Origin: Salvelinus alpinus | Taxonomy: Eukaryota; Chordata; Actinopteri; Salmoniformes; Salmonidae | Assembly (NCBI RefSeq): GCF_045679555.1 | Contig: NC_092091.1 | Coordinates: 65,985,291-66,049,290 of the forward strand | Direction: 5' to 3' | DNA length: 64,000 bases | Shown: positions 47,627-59,162 of the stretch, in pieces | Layout: each line of letters starts with the position of its first letter | Numbering within the stretch: position 1 is the stretch's first letter | The notes under the pieces: generated by a model | Told to the model about the DNA's origin: nothing | What the model saw: the letters and a program-made list of their open reading frames with translations, nothing else | The model's database searches: none | Program-made: the position numbers and the translations under genes

Positions 47627-48058
47627 GGGTGTGGAGGATAGGAATCATCAGTAGAGGGGATATGATTTCGCTTGCTAGCATCTGCACTGGAATGTGGCGC
47701 AATAGTCTTGAGCCATTGCAGTCCTAAAGGGCCTGTCTCAGTCCCTATAAGCCAAGACCCAGCAGTGTACTCAGGGACCGCTCACTGGTGCTCCGTCATA
47801 ATCTATCCTAAGCAGACACTATTCAGGGCCCATTACTGTAAGTTCTGCTGGAACTTTCTTGGCCCTGTGGAGGTCCAGAGAGAGGTGTCATCTTAGTGGG
47901 AGATGTGAGAAGCTTTGTCCCTATGGTAGTTGGGTGAGCGATGACCCGTCAAAGCTGACACACGAAGGGATGGAGGGAGCAGCTGGACGATGTTACAGGC
48001 CAACGCCAAGAGGCTCCTAAGTGGTAAGACAAGGATGTTTAAATGGGACGAGGGAGGA
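47627..48058 (+). repeat. Duplicated block Y, copy 2
   Basis: Second copy of 46550-46995. The stretch TAATCTATCCTAAGCAGACA CTATTCAGGGCCCATTACTG is identical in both. Confidence 0.93.
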
Positions 48059-50160
48059 AGAGGCTAGACACTGAAAGACAAAAAGGGGGACAGAGGAGCG
48101 AGGGAGAGAGAGAGTACACGTCAGGGGAGGGAGGGAGAGGAGATGCTCGACAAAGGGAGACATGGGGATCTCCTCTCCCAGGTTTGACTACTCTGAGGTA
48201 ACCACAGACAAGGGAGGTGAGGGTGTCGGTGGGATCATGGAGTACAACTCATCTTATCTATATTCTGGGTTCGTCTCACTAAGTGCACCAGGGGTTGTGT
48301 TCTGTTCATATGCAGCAGCAGGAGCAGCAGAGCTAACCCACCGCACCCTGTGAGTTATGGAGAATACACACACCCTTAGCAGGGCTTAATGGCAAACTAC
48401 CGTGTGAACTGGTTTACTGCTCAGTTCCCTTTGAGTGCTGCTAATATGTGACACGAATGCAAAGACACGCACGCACGCACACACACACACACACAAACAA
48501 AAGGCATCTGTTTCTGACAGTTGGGCCTTAATGGGATTCGTGGAGGTTGTGTTCGCAATAAAGCAAAATTATTAGCATAGACAGTTTTACAATGAGGGCA
48601 AACCTGAATGACAACAAAAATCTGCATCAATATAAAACATTTCAAATGCTATGTTCTCCAGGTGCTGGAGAACCCCAATACTGTGGGTCTTCTCACACCG
48701 TAACTTTACGGCTTATTCTCAGCGTTAGACCTGCCTGTCAACATGATTGTGACCTATTCAATCCTAAAAGCACAGAAAAACGGTACACTGAACGAATGCA
48801 CCTCCAGGCCTGGTCCGAGCTGTTCCACACTCCATCAACTTACAGTTTCTCTACACCATGGCAGAGGTCAAACTGTGTTAAACTGCTTTTCATAAATGTC
48901 TCCTCAAAATGGCACTGGGGAGTGTGCCTTCAAAACCCAGGTAGACTAGAGAGCTAGCTACGGGGACTTGGAGAACAGAGCTCAGATCAAAAATGAAGAG
49001 AAGTGAAAAAGAAAAGCGTTTATGAAATCTAAAGGTCCTGGTAGTCAGTGACTCATGCAGAGGCCTTCACATTTAGAGTGCCACTACTGTTTTGGAAGTT
49101 ATGTAATCATTCACCAACGTCAACAGCTCAAAAGCACTGAACACAAACAGACGTACTGACCGACGAATCTTGGCATTTTCATCAAAACAACAGTCAAGTC
49201 CTTCTCGGTATCTTTCAATTCCGTTCTATATAAAACTCGGTTCCTTTATTCCTTTCTCTTCCCAAAGCCTGTGAGGCAGCATCGTTCCACCTGTGACCCT
49301 GTGACGCTGTTCCGCGCAGGATGGACCCCATTGAGGCGAAACAAAGCCATCTGATTCACTTCCCCAGGTTAACCAACCTGATCCCAGATCAGTTTGTGCT
49401 GTATGGCCAAGCAGTTGACTATGCAGCACTAACAGATCTAGGTGCAGGCTACAGGTTAATCAACTTCTCTTGTTGACTTCAACTAGTACATAAAACAGAG
49501 AGAAAGGGCTCCTCCTAGTGGTAGAATTAAAGACCTGCAACTTCACTCAGATGACAAACGAGGTATCGAAATAGTCAGCCTCTTCCATAGCAACAGCCCC
49601 TACATAGCAACAACTTCCTTGAATAAAAAAGTGCTATTATAGCCTTGATCTCGCTTTCAAAAGAGACAGCTCTTTGTAGCCATCATCCTTGGGCACAGAA
49701 TTGAATTTGATCCAGTTGTTATGTGAACGACCTTGCGTGGCATACAGCACAGCCAGCATTTCAATGGTGCCCTATGCCGACCTGATATTTAGAACATGGT
49801 GATTCCAATCTGTAGTCACCATAGTCTCTCTATACTCCATTTTGTTTTTGATGGATTTAATCCACAGTAGCTATAAAGACAGAGGGTCTTATCGATCAAT
49901 TCAATATCATCTACATAACAGTGGCAAAGACAGAATCTATAAGGGTAAAGTTAGGGAGATAGGTATTCTCCAAAATATAAAATGAGGCACACCACCTTCA
50001 AAGCATAGCACATTCCTATTGATTTGCGCAACACTCCTGTCCACATTAGCATTTCAGTCAGAGAATTCTCTTTCCTCCGCTCCACTATGGACTTTTTACC
50101 CCATTTCCACACTGGGATGTGTATGATGAATGCAGGCCTATGATGAATCCCTTCAAAGCC
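48059..50160. other. Unassigned intergenic sequence
   Basis: No gene is supported. A short CACGCACGCACACACA run lies at 48468-48496. Confidence 0.5.
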
Positions 50161-50180
50161 AGAGGCAGAAATAATCACGA

Positions 50181-50195
50181 GGGGGGGGGGGGGGG
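50181..50195. repeat. G15 homopolymer
   Basis: Fifteen consecutive G on the plus strand: a possible polymorphic or assembly-sensitive site. Confidence 0.9.
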
Positions 50196-50704
50196 TAGCC
50201 TCGGATGGTGAGCCCATGGTGTCCAAACGGTCCAATTGCAGCCCCCACAATGCTGCACTTTGATCAGGGTCGGTTGAGGTACGGTTGAATTAAGCGTCCC
50301 TGCTTCTGGCTGTCACTACCGGCCCGGCAGGGTGCTAGCTGAGAATTCTGGGTATTGATACCTGGTGGAAATCAGTGACTGGATGAAACAGACTCCCCAA
50401 AGGACTGCATGGTGGAACGACTCTATTGCCAGCTTGTCTGGTACATACTCAGTATATATTAAGAGGAAAAACAGCAGGTGGGACGAAAATGTGGTAGAAT
50501 ATCATCAGGGAACACAAACAAGCAGACTACTGTCCATTTTCACTGGCAGTAAGCATCACCTTTGAATACAGTACAGGCATATGCTGGCTTCTAGAAAAGG
50601 ATAAGTGCGCTAGGATGCAATTATGCAACTAGTGGCAATCTAATGCCTGTGGACTTGGAACAGTTTGATGCCACATTGGTCTGATGTAATATCGCATCTT
50701 TAAA
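50196..50704. other. Unassigned sequence
   Basis: No supported gene or named repeat. Confidence 0.5.
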
Positions 50705-51256
50705 GTGATGCACCCACCACTTCCCTCCGAGGGACCAGTGTTCCACCACAGGCACAGCCCACAGAGAAGAGGCTGTCACAGAGATCCTTATGACAAGTGA
50801 AGCACCCACCACTTCCCTCCGAGGGACCAGTGTTCCACCACAGGCACAGCCCACAGAGAAGAGGCTGTCACAGAGATCCTTATGACAAGTGAAGCACCCA
50901 CCACTTCCCTCCGAGGGACCAGTGTTCCACCACAGGCACAGCCCACAGAGAAGAGGCTGTCACAGAGATCCTTATGACAAGTGATGCACCCACCACTTCC
51001 CTCCGAGGGACCAGTGTTCCACCACAGGCACAGCCCACAGAGAAGAGGCTGTCACAGAGATCCTTATGACAAGTGATGCACCCACCACTTCCCTCCGAGG
51101 GACCAGTGTTCCACCACAGGCACAGCCCACAGAGAAGAGGCTGTCACAGAGATCCTTATGACAAGTGAAGCACCCACCACTTCCCTCCGAGGGACCAGTG
51201 TTCCACCACAGGCACAGCCCACAGAGAAGAGGCTGTCACAGAGATCCTTATGACAA
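50705..51256. repeat. 92-bp minisatellite, six near-identical copies
   Basis: Units start GTGATGCACCCACCACTTCC or GTGAAGCACCCACCACTTCC at 50705, 50797, 50889, 50981, 51073 and 51165. A GTGAAGGC remnant starts at 51257. Apart from the T/A change the copies look the same, implying recent expansion or homogenisation. The period is not a multiple of three, and the frames are artefacts. Confidence 0.97.
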
Positions 51257-51426
51257 GTGAAGGCAACTGCCATCTTGTTGTCAAGTTTCCCCAAAACATC
51301 CCAGCGTTTATTACTGCGGTTGGTTTAATTTCAATTAGCATCAACCAACAGTGAGCTGCATGTCTTCATGTCTGTCAAAGAGTCTCTGGTAGCCTTTAAG
51401 TGTAGCAGTCCCAGCATTGCAGACAT

Positions 51427-51868
51427 ACAGTGCATTCGGAAAGTGGCCTAGCCAGAGCCTGGACTTGAACCCGAACGACAATCTCTGGAGAGACCTGAAA
51501 ATAGCTGTGCAGCGACGCCCATCCAACCTGACAGAGCTTGAGAGGATCTGCAGAAAAGAATGGAGGAAACTCCCCAAATACAGGTGTGTCAAGCTTGTAG
51601 CGTCATACCCAAGAAGACTCGAAGGCTGTAATCGCTGCCAAAGGTGATTCAACAAAGTACTGAGTAAAGGGTCTGAATACTTATGGAAATGTGAATATTG
51701 TAAATATTTCCGTTTATTATTTTAAATACATTTGTAAACATTTCTAAAAACTGTTTTTGCTTTGACATTATGGGGTATTGTGTGTAGAAAACTATTTAAT
51801 CCATTTTAGAATAAGGTTGTAACGTGACATAATGTGGAAAAAGTCAAGGGGTCTGAATACTTTATGAA
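51427..51868 (+). mobile_element. Internally deleted Tc1-like element (CAGTGCATTCGGAAAG family)
   Basis: The left end CAGTGCATTCGGAAAGTGGC keeps only about 17 bp of terminal repeat before jumping to the C-terminal transposase region (CCAGAGCCTGGACTTGAACC). It then continues to the right terminal repeat (GGGGTATTGTGTGTAGAAAA, AGGGGTCTGAATACTTTATG). It is the same family as 41023-42663 but on the opposite strand. The DDE core is mostly gone. Confidence 0.9.
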
Positions 51869-51869
51869 G

Positions 51870-52380
51870 AAATCGCTGTCCGACTTACACGGCAGTTTTG
51901 GCTCGAGCCCAAACTTTTTGACTACGAGCTTCATAATTGTCAGGTGCGGTCAACATCAATCGTTACCATCATCAGCCTCATCAATCACCATCATCGTCAT
52001 TATCATCGTCCTGACCTTGCAAAGGCAGGGGGACTAAGAACAAAGTAACCTACATAACAAATTTTTTCAATAGAAACTCTTCCGTAAAACATCAGTATAC
52101 ATCAGTATACCGTGTACCCACACACTTGCGTCACATCAGTGAACAAAACACTACACGACAGTGGCTTTCGAATTACCTGACATTATGTTACAATTTCCTG
52201 ATGGAAAACTGAATCACTTCTACGGTATAGCATCAATATCCCGACATTTGCGGGGGAGAAAACGTCAGGTTGTTTTAAGCAGAACATTGGTGTCAGCTTT
52301 TTAAAAAGTAAGAGGGAAAAAAAATATCTGGCTGCTTTGACATTTTCAGCGAGCAGGAATCAAAGAGGTGATAAAGATAG
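51870..52380. other. Unassigned sequence with ATC-rich imperfect repeats
   Basis: Imperfect CATCATC/CATCGTC triplets lie at 51945-52010. No gene is supported. Confidence 0.5.
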
Positions 52381-52387
52381 TGTTTAC

Positions 52388-52495
52388 TCCCAAATGGCAC
52401 CCTATTCCCTTTATAGTGCACTACTACCGCCCATGGGGCTCTGGTCAGAAGTAGTGCACTTCTATAGAGTATAGGGAATAGGGTGCCATCTGGGA
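52388..52495. mobile_element. Palindromic MITE (AATGGCACCCTATTCCCT type)
   Basis: CCCAAATGGCACCCTATTCC on the left mirrors GGAATAGGGTGCCATCTGGG on the right, with AGTGCACTACT / AGTAGTGCACT inside. It is almost a complete hairpin of 107 bp. I recognise it as a very frequent salmonid repeat. Confidence 0.88.
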
Positions 52496-52966
52496 TGCAC
52501 ACAGTGTCTGTCTCTGTCAGAGCCAAACAAACAGAGGAGAGGAAATCACTGTCTGGCCATTAACAGGGTGAGTGGCATGAGAAATCGCTCGGTGTGTGTC
52601 TCTGGCTGGGCGATGTGCATCCTGGAGCCTGTCTGGGCGATGCGATGTGCATCTTGGCTGTCACCTGGGCACCCCTGCTGAGAAGGATCTGACAGAGGAG
52701 ATAAGGAGAGCACAGGGGAGCAATGTGGGTGTTTATACAAATGGTAGGCATTCCTCACATCCAATTGTAAAGAAGGTTGTGTAGGTTGGTGCTATGTAGG
52801 TCTGGAAAGCCTATCTGCTTCAGCCCTGTGTACATATGGTATCACATCAAAGCATGCAGGCTGCATTGCATTAAAAAAAAAACATGTTCTAATGTATGGA
52901 GGAAGTCATACGTCTCATAATAATGGGGAAAGTCAAGACTTCAGTAAAAATCCCAAGGCAGACTTC

Positions 52967-53480
52967 AAATCAAATCACATTTTATTTGTCACATGCGCCG
53001 AATACAACAGGTGTAGACCTTACAGTGAAATGCTTACTTACTGTATCCCTTAACCAACAATGCTTTAAGAAAAATGTGTTAAGTAAAAAAATTGATATGT
53101 AAAAAGAAAAAAAGAAGATAAAAGTAACAAATAATTAAACAGCAGCAGTAAAATAACAATAGCAATAGCGAGACTATATACCAGTACAGAGTCAATGTGC
53201 GGGGGCACCGGTTAATTGAGGTAATATGTACATGTAGGTAGAGTTAAAGTGACCATGCATAGATAATGAACAGAGAGTAGCAGCAGTGTAAAAGAGGGGT
53301 CTGGGTAGCCCTTGGATTAGCTGTTCAGGAGCCTTATGGCTTGGGGGTAGAAACTGTTAAGAAGCCTTTTGGACCTAGACTTGGTGCTCCGGTACCGCTT
53401 GCCGTACAGTAGCAGAGAGAACAGTCTATGACTCGGGTGGCTGGAGTCTTTGACCATTTTTAGAGCCTTCCTCTGAAACC
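52967..53480 (-). mobile_element. LINE 3' end (L2/Rex1 type, (TGATTT)n tail)
   Basis: On the minus strand it ends in a short TGATTTGATTTG tail and starts in degraded C-terminal coding text (GTACCGGAGCACCAAGTCTA). The 3' UTR contains GTGCCCCCGCACATTGACTC. It belongs to the same LINE group as 16968-20515 but a different subfamily. Confidence 0.82.
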
Positions 53481-53485
53481 GACTT

Positions 53486-53851
53486 GGGAAATAAGTGTGA
53501 TGAATAGAAGAAAGATGTATTGCAGAGCCTACTTTTTCCTGAGTCAGAGCTGCATTGTCATTCAGCTGGGGTATTAGTTATAGCTTCAGGAAAGGGTAAC
53601 AGAAACATTCATTTGCTCCTCATGATTACTCACTCATACCCAATGCTTTGGGGGTTATGAGGAAACAACACAAGGAAACCACAGTCAGTATTCCAAATCA
53701 CAACTATTTCTCAGTTTTACAAATGTAGGCAAGAAGAGCTCTCCAAAACCTTGTCTCAGACAGAGAACTTCTCTTGCTCTGTCACTGTGGCTACAGGTAA
53801 AGACCCAAACTCCCCAACTCTCAGAGAAATAACAGGTACCACAAAGCTGAG
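53486..53851. other. Unassigned sequence
   Basis: No supported gene or named repeat. Confidence 0.5.
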
Positions 53852-54338
53852 CTATAGGGGAGAGCGGGGTAAGTTGAGCCAAAGGGGTAAGTTGAGAAAC
53901 CCGTGTTTCTAGGAAACCATACACAAAATTAATAAATTGACCAAAAAGGTCATCCTTTCATGGAGTCAATGAAGGAAGAAACCACATGGAAAAAGTGGTA
54001 AGCAAGTTAGGTCTAAAAAGTCAAATGAATTTATTGTGTTAGAGACTGCAGGTTTTCTGTTCTACCTGATAATTAATTGCACAAGGCTGGTGTCTCAGGT
54101 CTAAATCAGTCCCTGATTAGAGGGGAACAATAATAACAAGCAGTGGAACTGTCTCCGAGGTCCAGAGTTGAGTTTGTTAGAGATTTCATGACACTTGTAT
54201 CTAAACCAAAGTAGATCATTCTAAGATTGTTCTATACAGCAGTTGGGGTCTCTATAAGCTTCAAAATCAAATCTAGAGTCGGCTTTCTATTTCGCAACAA
54301 AGCCTCCTTCACTGAAATATATGTAGACATCTTTGTTA

Positions 54339-54556
54339 GGGGCCTCCTGAGTGGTGCAGTGGTATAAGACACTGCATCGCAGTGCTACCTGTGCCACTAG
54401 AGATTCTGGGTTCGAGTCCAGGCTCTGTCGCAGCCGGCCGCGACCGGAAGACCCATGGAGCAGCGCACAATGGGCCCAGCATCGTCCGGGTTAGGGGAGG
54501 GTTTGGCCAACAGGGATGTCCTTGTCCCATCCTGCACTAGCGACTCCTGTGGCGAA
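54339..54556 (+). mobile_element. tRNA-derived SINE, truncated
   Basis: GGGGCCTCCTGAGTGGTGCA, then GGGTTCGAGTCCAGGC (B box) and CGCAGCCGGCCGCGACCGG. It is the same family as 4183-4640, ending early at GCGACTCCTGTGGCGAA. Confidence 0.87.
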
Positions 54557-54608
54557 TACTATATTTCCCTTGACGGAGTGATGATGAATGTCATTTAAAA
54601 AAAAAACA

Positions 54609-54803
54609 TTTAACCTTTATTTAACTAGGCAAGTCAGTTAAGAACAAATTCTTATTTAGAATGACAGCCTACCCTGGCCAAACCCGGACGACGCTGCGAC
54701 AATTGTGCGCCACCCTATGGGACTCCTAATCACGGCTGGATGTGATACAGCCTGGATTCGAACCAGGGACTACGATGCAGTGCCTTAGAACGCTGTGCCA
54801 CTC
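54609..54803 (-). mobile_element. tRNA-derived SINE, second subfamily
   Basis: On the minus strand: TGGCACAGCGTTCTAAGGC (A-box region), CCTGGTTCGAATCCAGGC (B box GGTTCGAATCC) and a tail with AAGAATTTGTTCTTAACTGA CTTGCCTAGTTAAATAAAGG. Nearly full length. Confidence 0.9.
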
Positions 54804-54825
54804 ATTTAATCCCACTCTCCCCTAG

Positions 54826-55510
54826 CAGCCATACTGAATAGCAATGAAGGAAGCAATGTGGTCGAAGGAACATTACTTCCTGATTCACAAGAGACAACCC
54901 ACCCCTTCGGCTGTGAGAGATTGATTCCACCCTGCTACCTGCCTGGGACATTTCCACACAAATTGAATAGTACTAGCAAACCAAAAATGTGTCAGCCAGG
55001 CCCAGGAGTTATGCTGCTATAGGCTCACACCATGCTAGAAAATGAAAATAAATTGTGCATCGCATCTCGGGAATGTTGACCTCCGGCTATGGGGTATGCT
55101 ATGGTGCAACAAATCAACATTTGCAGCATTCACACAGAGTGCCATGGTTTCAATATGGTCAGTGCTATTTGGGATCCTTAACCCTTACCTAACCTAGCAC
55201 GGACCGTTTCAATATAGGCTCATCGAGGCTGAACACAATTTGTTCAGAGCAGTTGCACTTAAGAAGTGTTATAAACTTGAGAAATAGGAGAGTCCATAAG
55301 TGAAAATACAGCCTGGACCCAGATCTGTTTGTGCGGACTTGGCGTGACTATGACTATAGTAGTTGGCAAGACGGCAGAAACAAAATCAGGGACCAGGCTA
55401 GTCAAACTAGCGGGCCCTAAATGTATTCATATCCTGAGCAAATACAGTCAATTACCAGTGTTGATGGTACATCAACATGTCATGTCACATCTGCAAAAAT
55501 ACAGTGTTCA
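54826..55510. other. Unassigned sequence
   Basis: No gene or named repeat is supported. Confidence 0.5.
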
Positions 55511-55514
55511 CTCA

Positions 55515-56025
55515 CTGTTCATGGGACTGTGCTCCCACCCATCCAGGACATCTACTTGAAACTGTGCCTGAGGATGTCTCGCAGCATCATCAAGGACCCC
55601 ACACACCAGCTGTTCGCTCACGTCAAGCAGACGGGATCGGAGCATGAGGTCTGATACCAATCAGGCCCAGAGACAGTTGCTATCAACAAACCATCAGACT
55701 GCTGACCACCTGCACTGAGTCACAGCACCTTAGCACACATGGATGCACACCTCTTATTTACTATTGCTAAATACTGCACAATTTAAACACTTGCCCCCCA
55801 ACCCCAAAACACGTGTAAATATTGTTATATAAATTGGGCCTTCCTGTATTATGCTTATGCTAGAATGCTCATTCTATTTTACTGAGCCACTTACTTTATG
55901 TTTGAATTCTTATATTTTATTATTTCTTATTGTTGTTGCATTGTCGAGAAGGAACCTGCAAGTAAGCATTTCGTTGGACGGTGTATACGGTGTGTATCCT
56001 GAACATACGACTAATAAAACTTGTG
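55515..56025 (+). mobile_element. 5'-truncated LINE 3' end (GTAAGCATTTCGTTGGACGG type)
   Basis: It starts in C-terminal coding text (PIQDIYLKLCLRMSRSIIKD, HQLFAHV). The 3' UTR runs to GGAACCTGCAAGTAAGCATT TCGTTGG and ACATACGACTAATAAAACTTG. A common salmonid LINE tail. The ORF is broken. Confidence 0.8.
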
Positions 56026-56259
56026 GTTGGGTCTACACTGACTTGACACAGACAGGCTGCATCCCAATCCTCCACCCTTTTCCCAAAGTTTGGAATTGCA
56101 CACTTCCCGTCACGGATTTAACAATGGAGGAAACTCCCTGCAGCCAACTATTACACCAATCAAATGCTTTTAGATCCATGACAGATGTGTGCAAGTGTAA
56201 AGGGGTGGAGAATCTGGACACACACACACAGACTAGCCAAAAACAGTCTTGGCAATATA

Positions 56260-58382
56260 CAGTTGAAGTCGGAAGTTTACATACACTTTTTTCAACCACT
56301 CCACAAATTTCTTGTTAACAAACTATAGTTTTGGCGAGTCGGTTAGGACATCTACTTTGTGCATGACAAGTAATTTTTACAACAATTGTTTACAGATTAT
56401 TTCACTTATAATCCACTGTATCACAATTCCAGTGGGTCAGAAGTTTACATACACTAAGTTGACTGTGCCTTTAAACAGCTTGGAAAATTCCAGAAAATGA
56501 TGTCATGGCTTTAGAAGCTTCTGATAGGCTAATTGACATCATTTGAGTCAATTGGAGGTGTACCTGTGGATGTATTTCAAGGCCTACCTTCAAACTCAGT
56601 GTCTCTTTGCTTGATATCATGGGAAAATCAAAAGAAATCAGCCAAGACCTCAGAGACAAATGTGTAGACCTCCACAAGTCTGGTTCATCCTTGGGAGCAA
56701 TTTCCAAATGCCTGAAGGTACCACGTGCATCTGTACAAACAATAGTACGCAAGTATAAACACAATGGGACCACGCAGCCGTGATACCGCTCAGGAAGGAG
56801 ATACGTTCTGTCTCCTAGAGATGAACATACCAAACTTCTCTAGAAGCAATGTCAGCACAATAACTGTTCGTTGGGACCTTCATGAAATGGGTTTCCATGG
56901 CTAAGCAGCCGCACACAAGCCTAAGATCACCATGCGCAATGCCAAGCATCGGCTGGAGTGGCATAAAGCTCGCCGCCATTGGACTCTGGAAAAGTGGAAA
57001 CTTAACCATCTGGCAGTCCGACGGGCGAATCTAGGTTCGCCGGATGCCAGGAGAATGCTACCTGCCCCAATGCATAGTGCCAACTGTAAAGTTTGGTGGA
57101 GTAGGAATAATGGTCTGGGGCTGTTTCCCAAGGTTCGGGTTAGGCCCCTTAGTTCCAGTGAAGGGAAATCTTAACGCTACAGCATACAATGACATTCTTG
57201 ACGATTCTGTGCTTCCACTGTTGTGGCAACAGTTTGGAAAATGCCCCTGTGCACAAAGTGAGGTCCATACACAAATGGTTCGTCGAGATCGGTGTGGAAG
57301 AACTTGACTGGCCTGCACAGAGCCCTGACCTCAACCCCATCAAACACCTTTGGTATGAATTGGAACGCCGACTGCGAGCCAGGCCTAATCGCCCAACATC
57401 AGTGCACGACCTCACTAATGCTCTTGTGGCTGAATTTAAGCAAGTCCCCGCAGCAATGTTTTAACATCTAGTGGAAAGCCTTCCCAAAAGAGTGGAGGCT
57501 GTTATAGCAGCAAGGGTGGTATAGCAGCAAGGGTGGGACCAACTCCATATTAATGCACCTGATTTTGGAATGAGATGTTCGATGAGCAGGTGTATCTCAA
57601 GTTTTGAGGGAGCGTGTAATTGGCATGCTGTCTGCAGGAATGTCCACCAGAGTTGTTGCTAGATAATTGAATTAATTTCTTTACCATAAGCCGCTTCAAG
57701 TCATTTTAGAGAATTTGGCAGTATGTCCAACCGGCCTCACAACCGCAGGTTGTGGGCAAGCGGTGTGCTGATGTCATTGTGAACAGAGCGCCCCATGGTG
57801 GCGGTATGGTTATGGAATGTGCAGGCATAAGCTACAATGAACACAATTGCATTTTATCTATGGAAATGTGAATGCACAGATACCGTGACAAGATCCTGAG
57901 GCCCATTGTCGTTGCCATTCGTTTGCCGCCATCACCTCATGTTTTATCACGATAATGCACAGCCCCATATCTCAAGGATCTGTACACAATTCCTGGAAGC
58001 TGAAAACGTCCCAGTTCTTCCATGGCCTGCATACTCACCCACTGAGCATGTTTTGGATAGATGTACGACAGTATCCAGCCACTTCGCAAATCCATTGAAG
58101 AGGAGTGGGACAACATTCCACAGGCCACAATCAACAGCCTAATCGACTATGTGAAGATGTTGCGCTGCATGAGGCAAATGGTTGTTACGCCAGATACTGA
58201 CTCCACGCCCCTACCCTTTAAAAAAAAAGTATCTGTGACCAATAGATGCATATCTGTATTCCCAGTCATGTGAAATCCATAGATTAGAGCCTAATGAATT
58301 TATTTCAATCAACTAATATCCTCATATGAATTGCAACTCAGTAACATCTTTGAAATTGTTGCGTTTATATATTTTTCAGTAT
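56260..58382 (+). mobile_element. Mosaic of three Tc1-like families
   Basis: 56260-56833 is Sleeping Beauty-type (CAGTTGAAGTCGGAAGTTTA ... ATGGGAAAATCAAAAGAAAT). At about 56834 the text changes to a second family (ATGTCAGCACAATAACTGTT ... GCCAAGCATCGGCTGGAGTG ... GAATGAGATGTTCGATGAGC). At about 57589 it changes to the CTGAACAAAAATATAAACGC family (GTATCTCAAGTTTTGAGGGA ... GTTGCGTTTATATATTTTTC). All run in the plus direction and are decayed, each lacking parts. The left end belongs to the first family and the right end to the third. Confidence 0.85.
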
Positions 58383-59162
58383 ACTTGTAGCTCATTAAAC
58401 CATCGGATGTGTCCAAAGATACATTGGCTAGCCTACATATTGGATCGCTAACCATAGGCCTGGGGCCATGAAACACTGTTTGACAGACTGCTTATCAAAA
58501 TGAACAGTTACAAGACTAACTCACTAATTTCCCTCATCTCCCACAGTAGCGTTGTGTGCGTGTGTTAATTTCCCCATCTCCCATTGTAGCTAATTTCCCA
58601 GGGAAGTAAATAAGGCAATAGTGATTAAATCTGATTGATAAATGCATTACTGAGTCAATATACATAAATTACATAGCATCTGCAGGACAGCAAGTATAGT
58701 TGAAGGCACTTTTACTTTTGGGAGGAAGATTCTATCAGTTGCACACATACATTGAATTTAAAGCAACAAAAGAACATAGCTTCCATCGACCATTGACAAC
58801 AATATGGATTTAAGAGATTTAAATGTAGTTACTCATACTATGAAAAATAAAATGTACTTCTTACAAGGGCCTATACATTTGACTTTGGGGAACAGTTAAA
58901 ATGGCAAACCATCAGAGGGAAGGCAAAAGATGAATACCCATAGAGTTAAAGAAAAACACTGATTCAAAACGCACTTCATAAAACTAAAAGCAGTTAAAGG
59001 CAGCTTGACCAACTATTGCGATACAGTAGTGCCCTAAATAAAAGGTATAAACATTCTCCATTGCCATTAACTGAAGTTGAACAGTATTTTTCAGTTCTTG
59101 TCTACTTTGTAAATGCAGGGGTGTGTTCATTACGCCAATTGGGCATGACAGCATGCAATCGC
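58383..59162. other. Intergenic / DCTPP1 3' flank
   Basis: No named repeat. On the minus strand (DCTPP1 direction) I find no AATAAA or ATTAAA before the Tc1 remnant at 58299-58304. Weaker variants (AGTAAA near 58711, AATGAA near 59127) exist. Confidence 0.55.

Larger units (their letters stand above)
53852..54825. mobile_element. Non-autonomous DNA element carrying two SINEs
   Basis: The left end is CTATAGGGGAGAGCGGGGTA AGTTGAGCC; the right end CCCACTCTCCCCTAG is its inverted partner. The body (ATGTAGACATCTTTGTTAG | GAATACTATATTTCCCTTGA) is split by a SINE and also matches the fragment at 46996-47162. A second SINE lies next to the right end. No coding capacity. Superfamily unknown. Confidence 0.72.

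Noticed and set aside
50621-51344. Repetitive frames (CGGTLVPRREVVGASLVIRI type)
   Set aside because: Translations of the 92-bp minisatellite, with the frame shifting between units.
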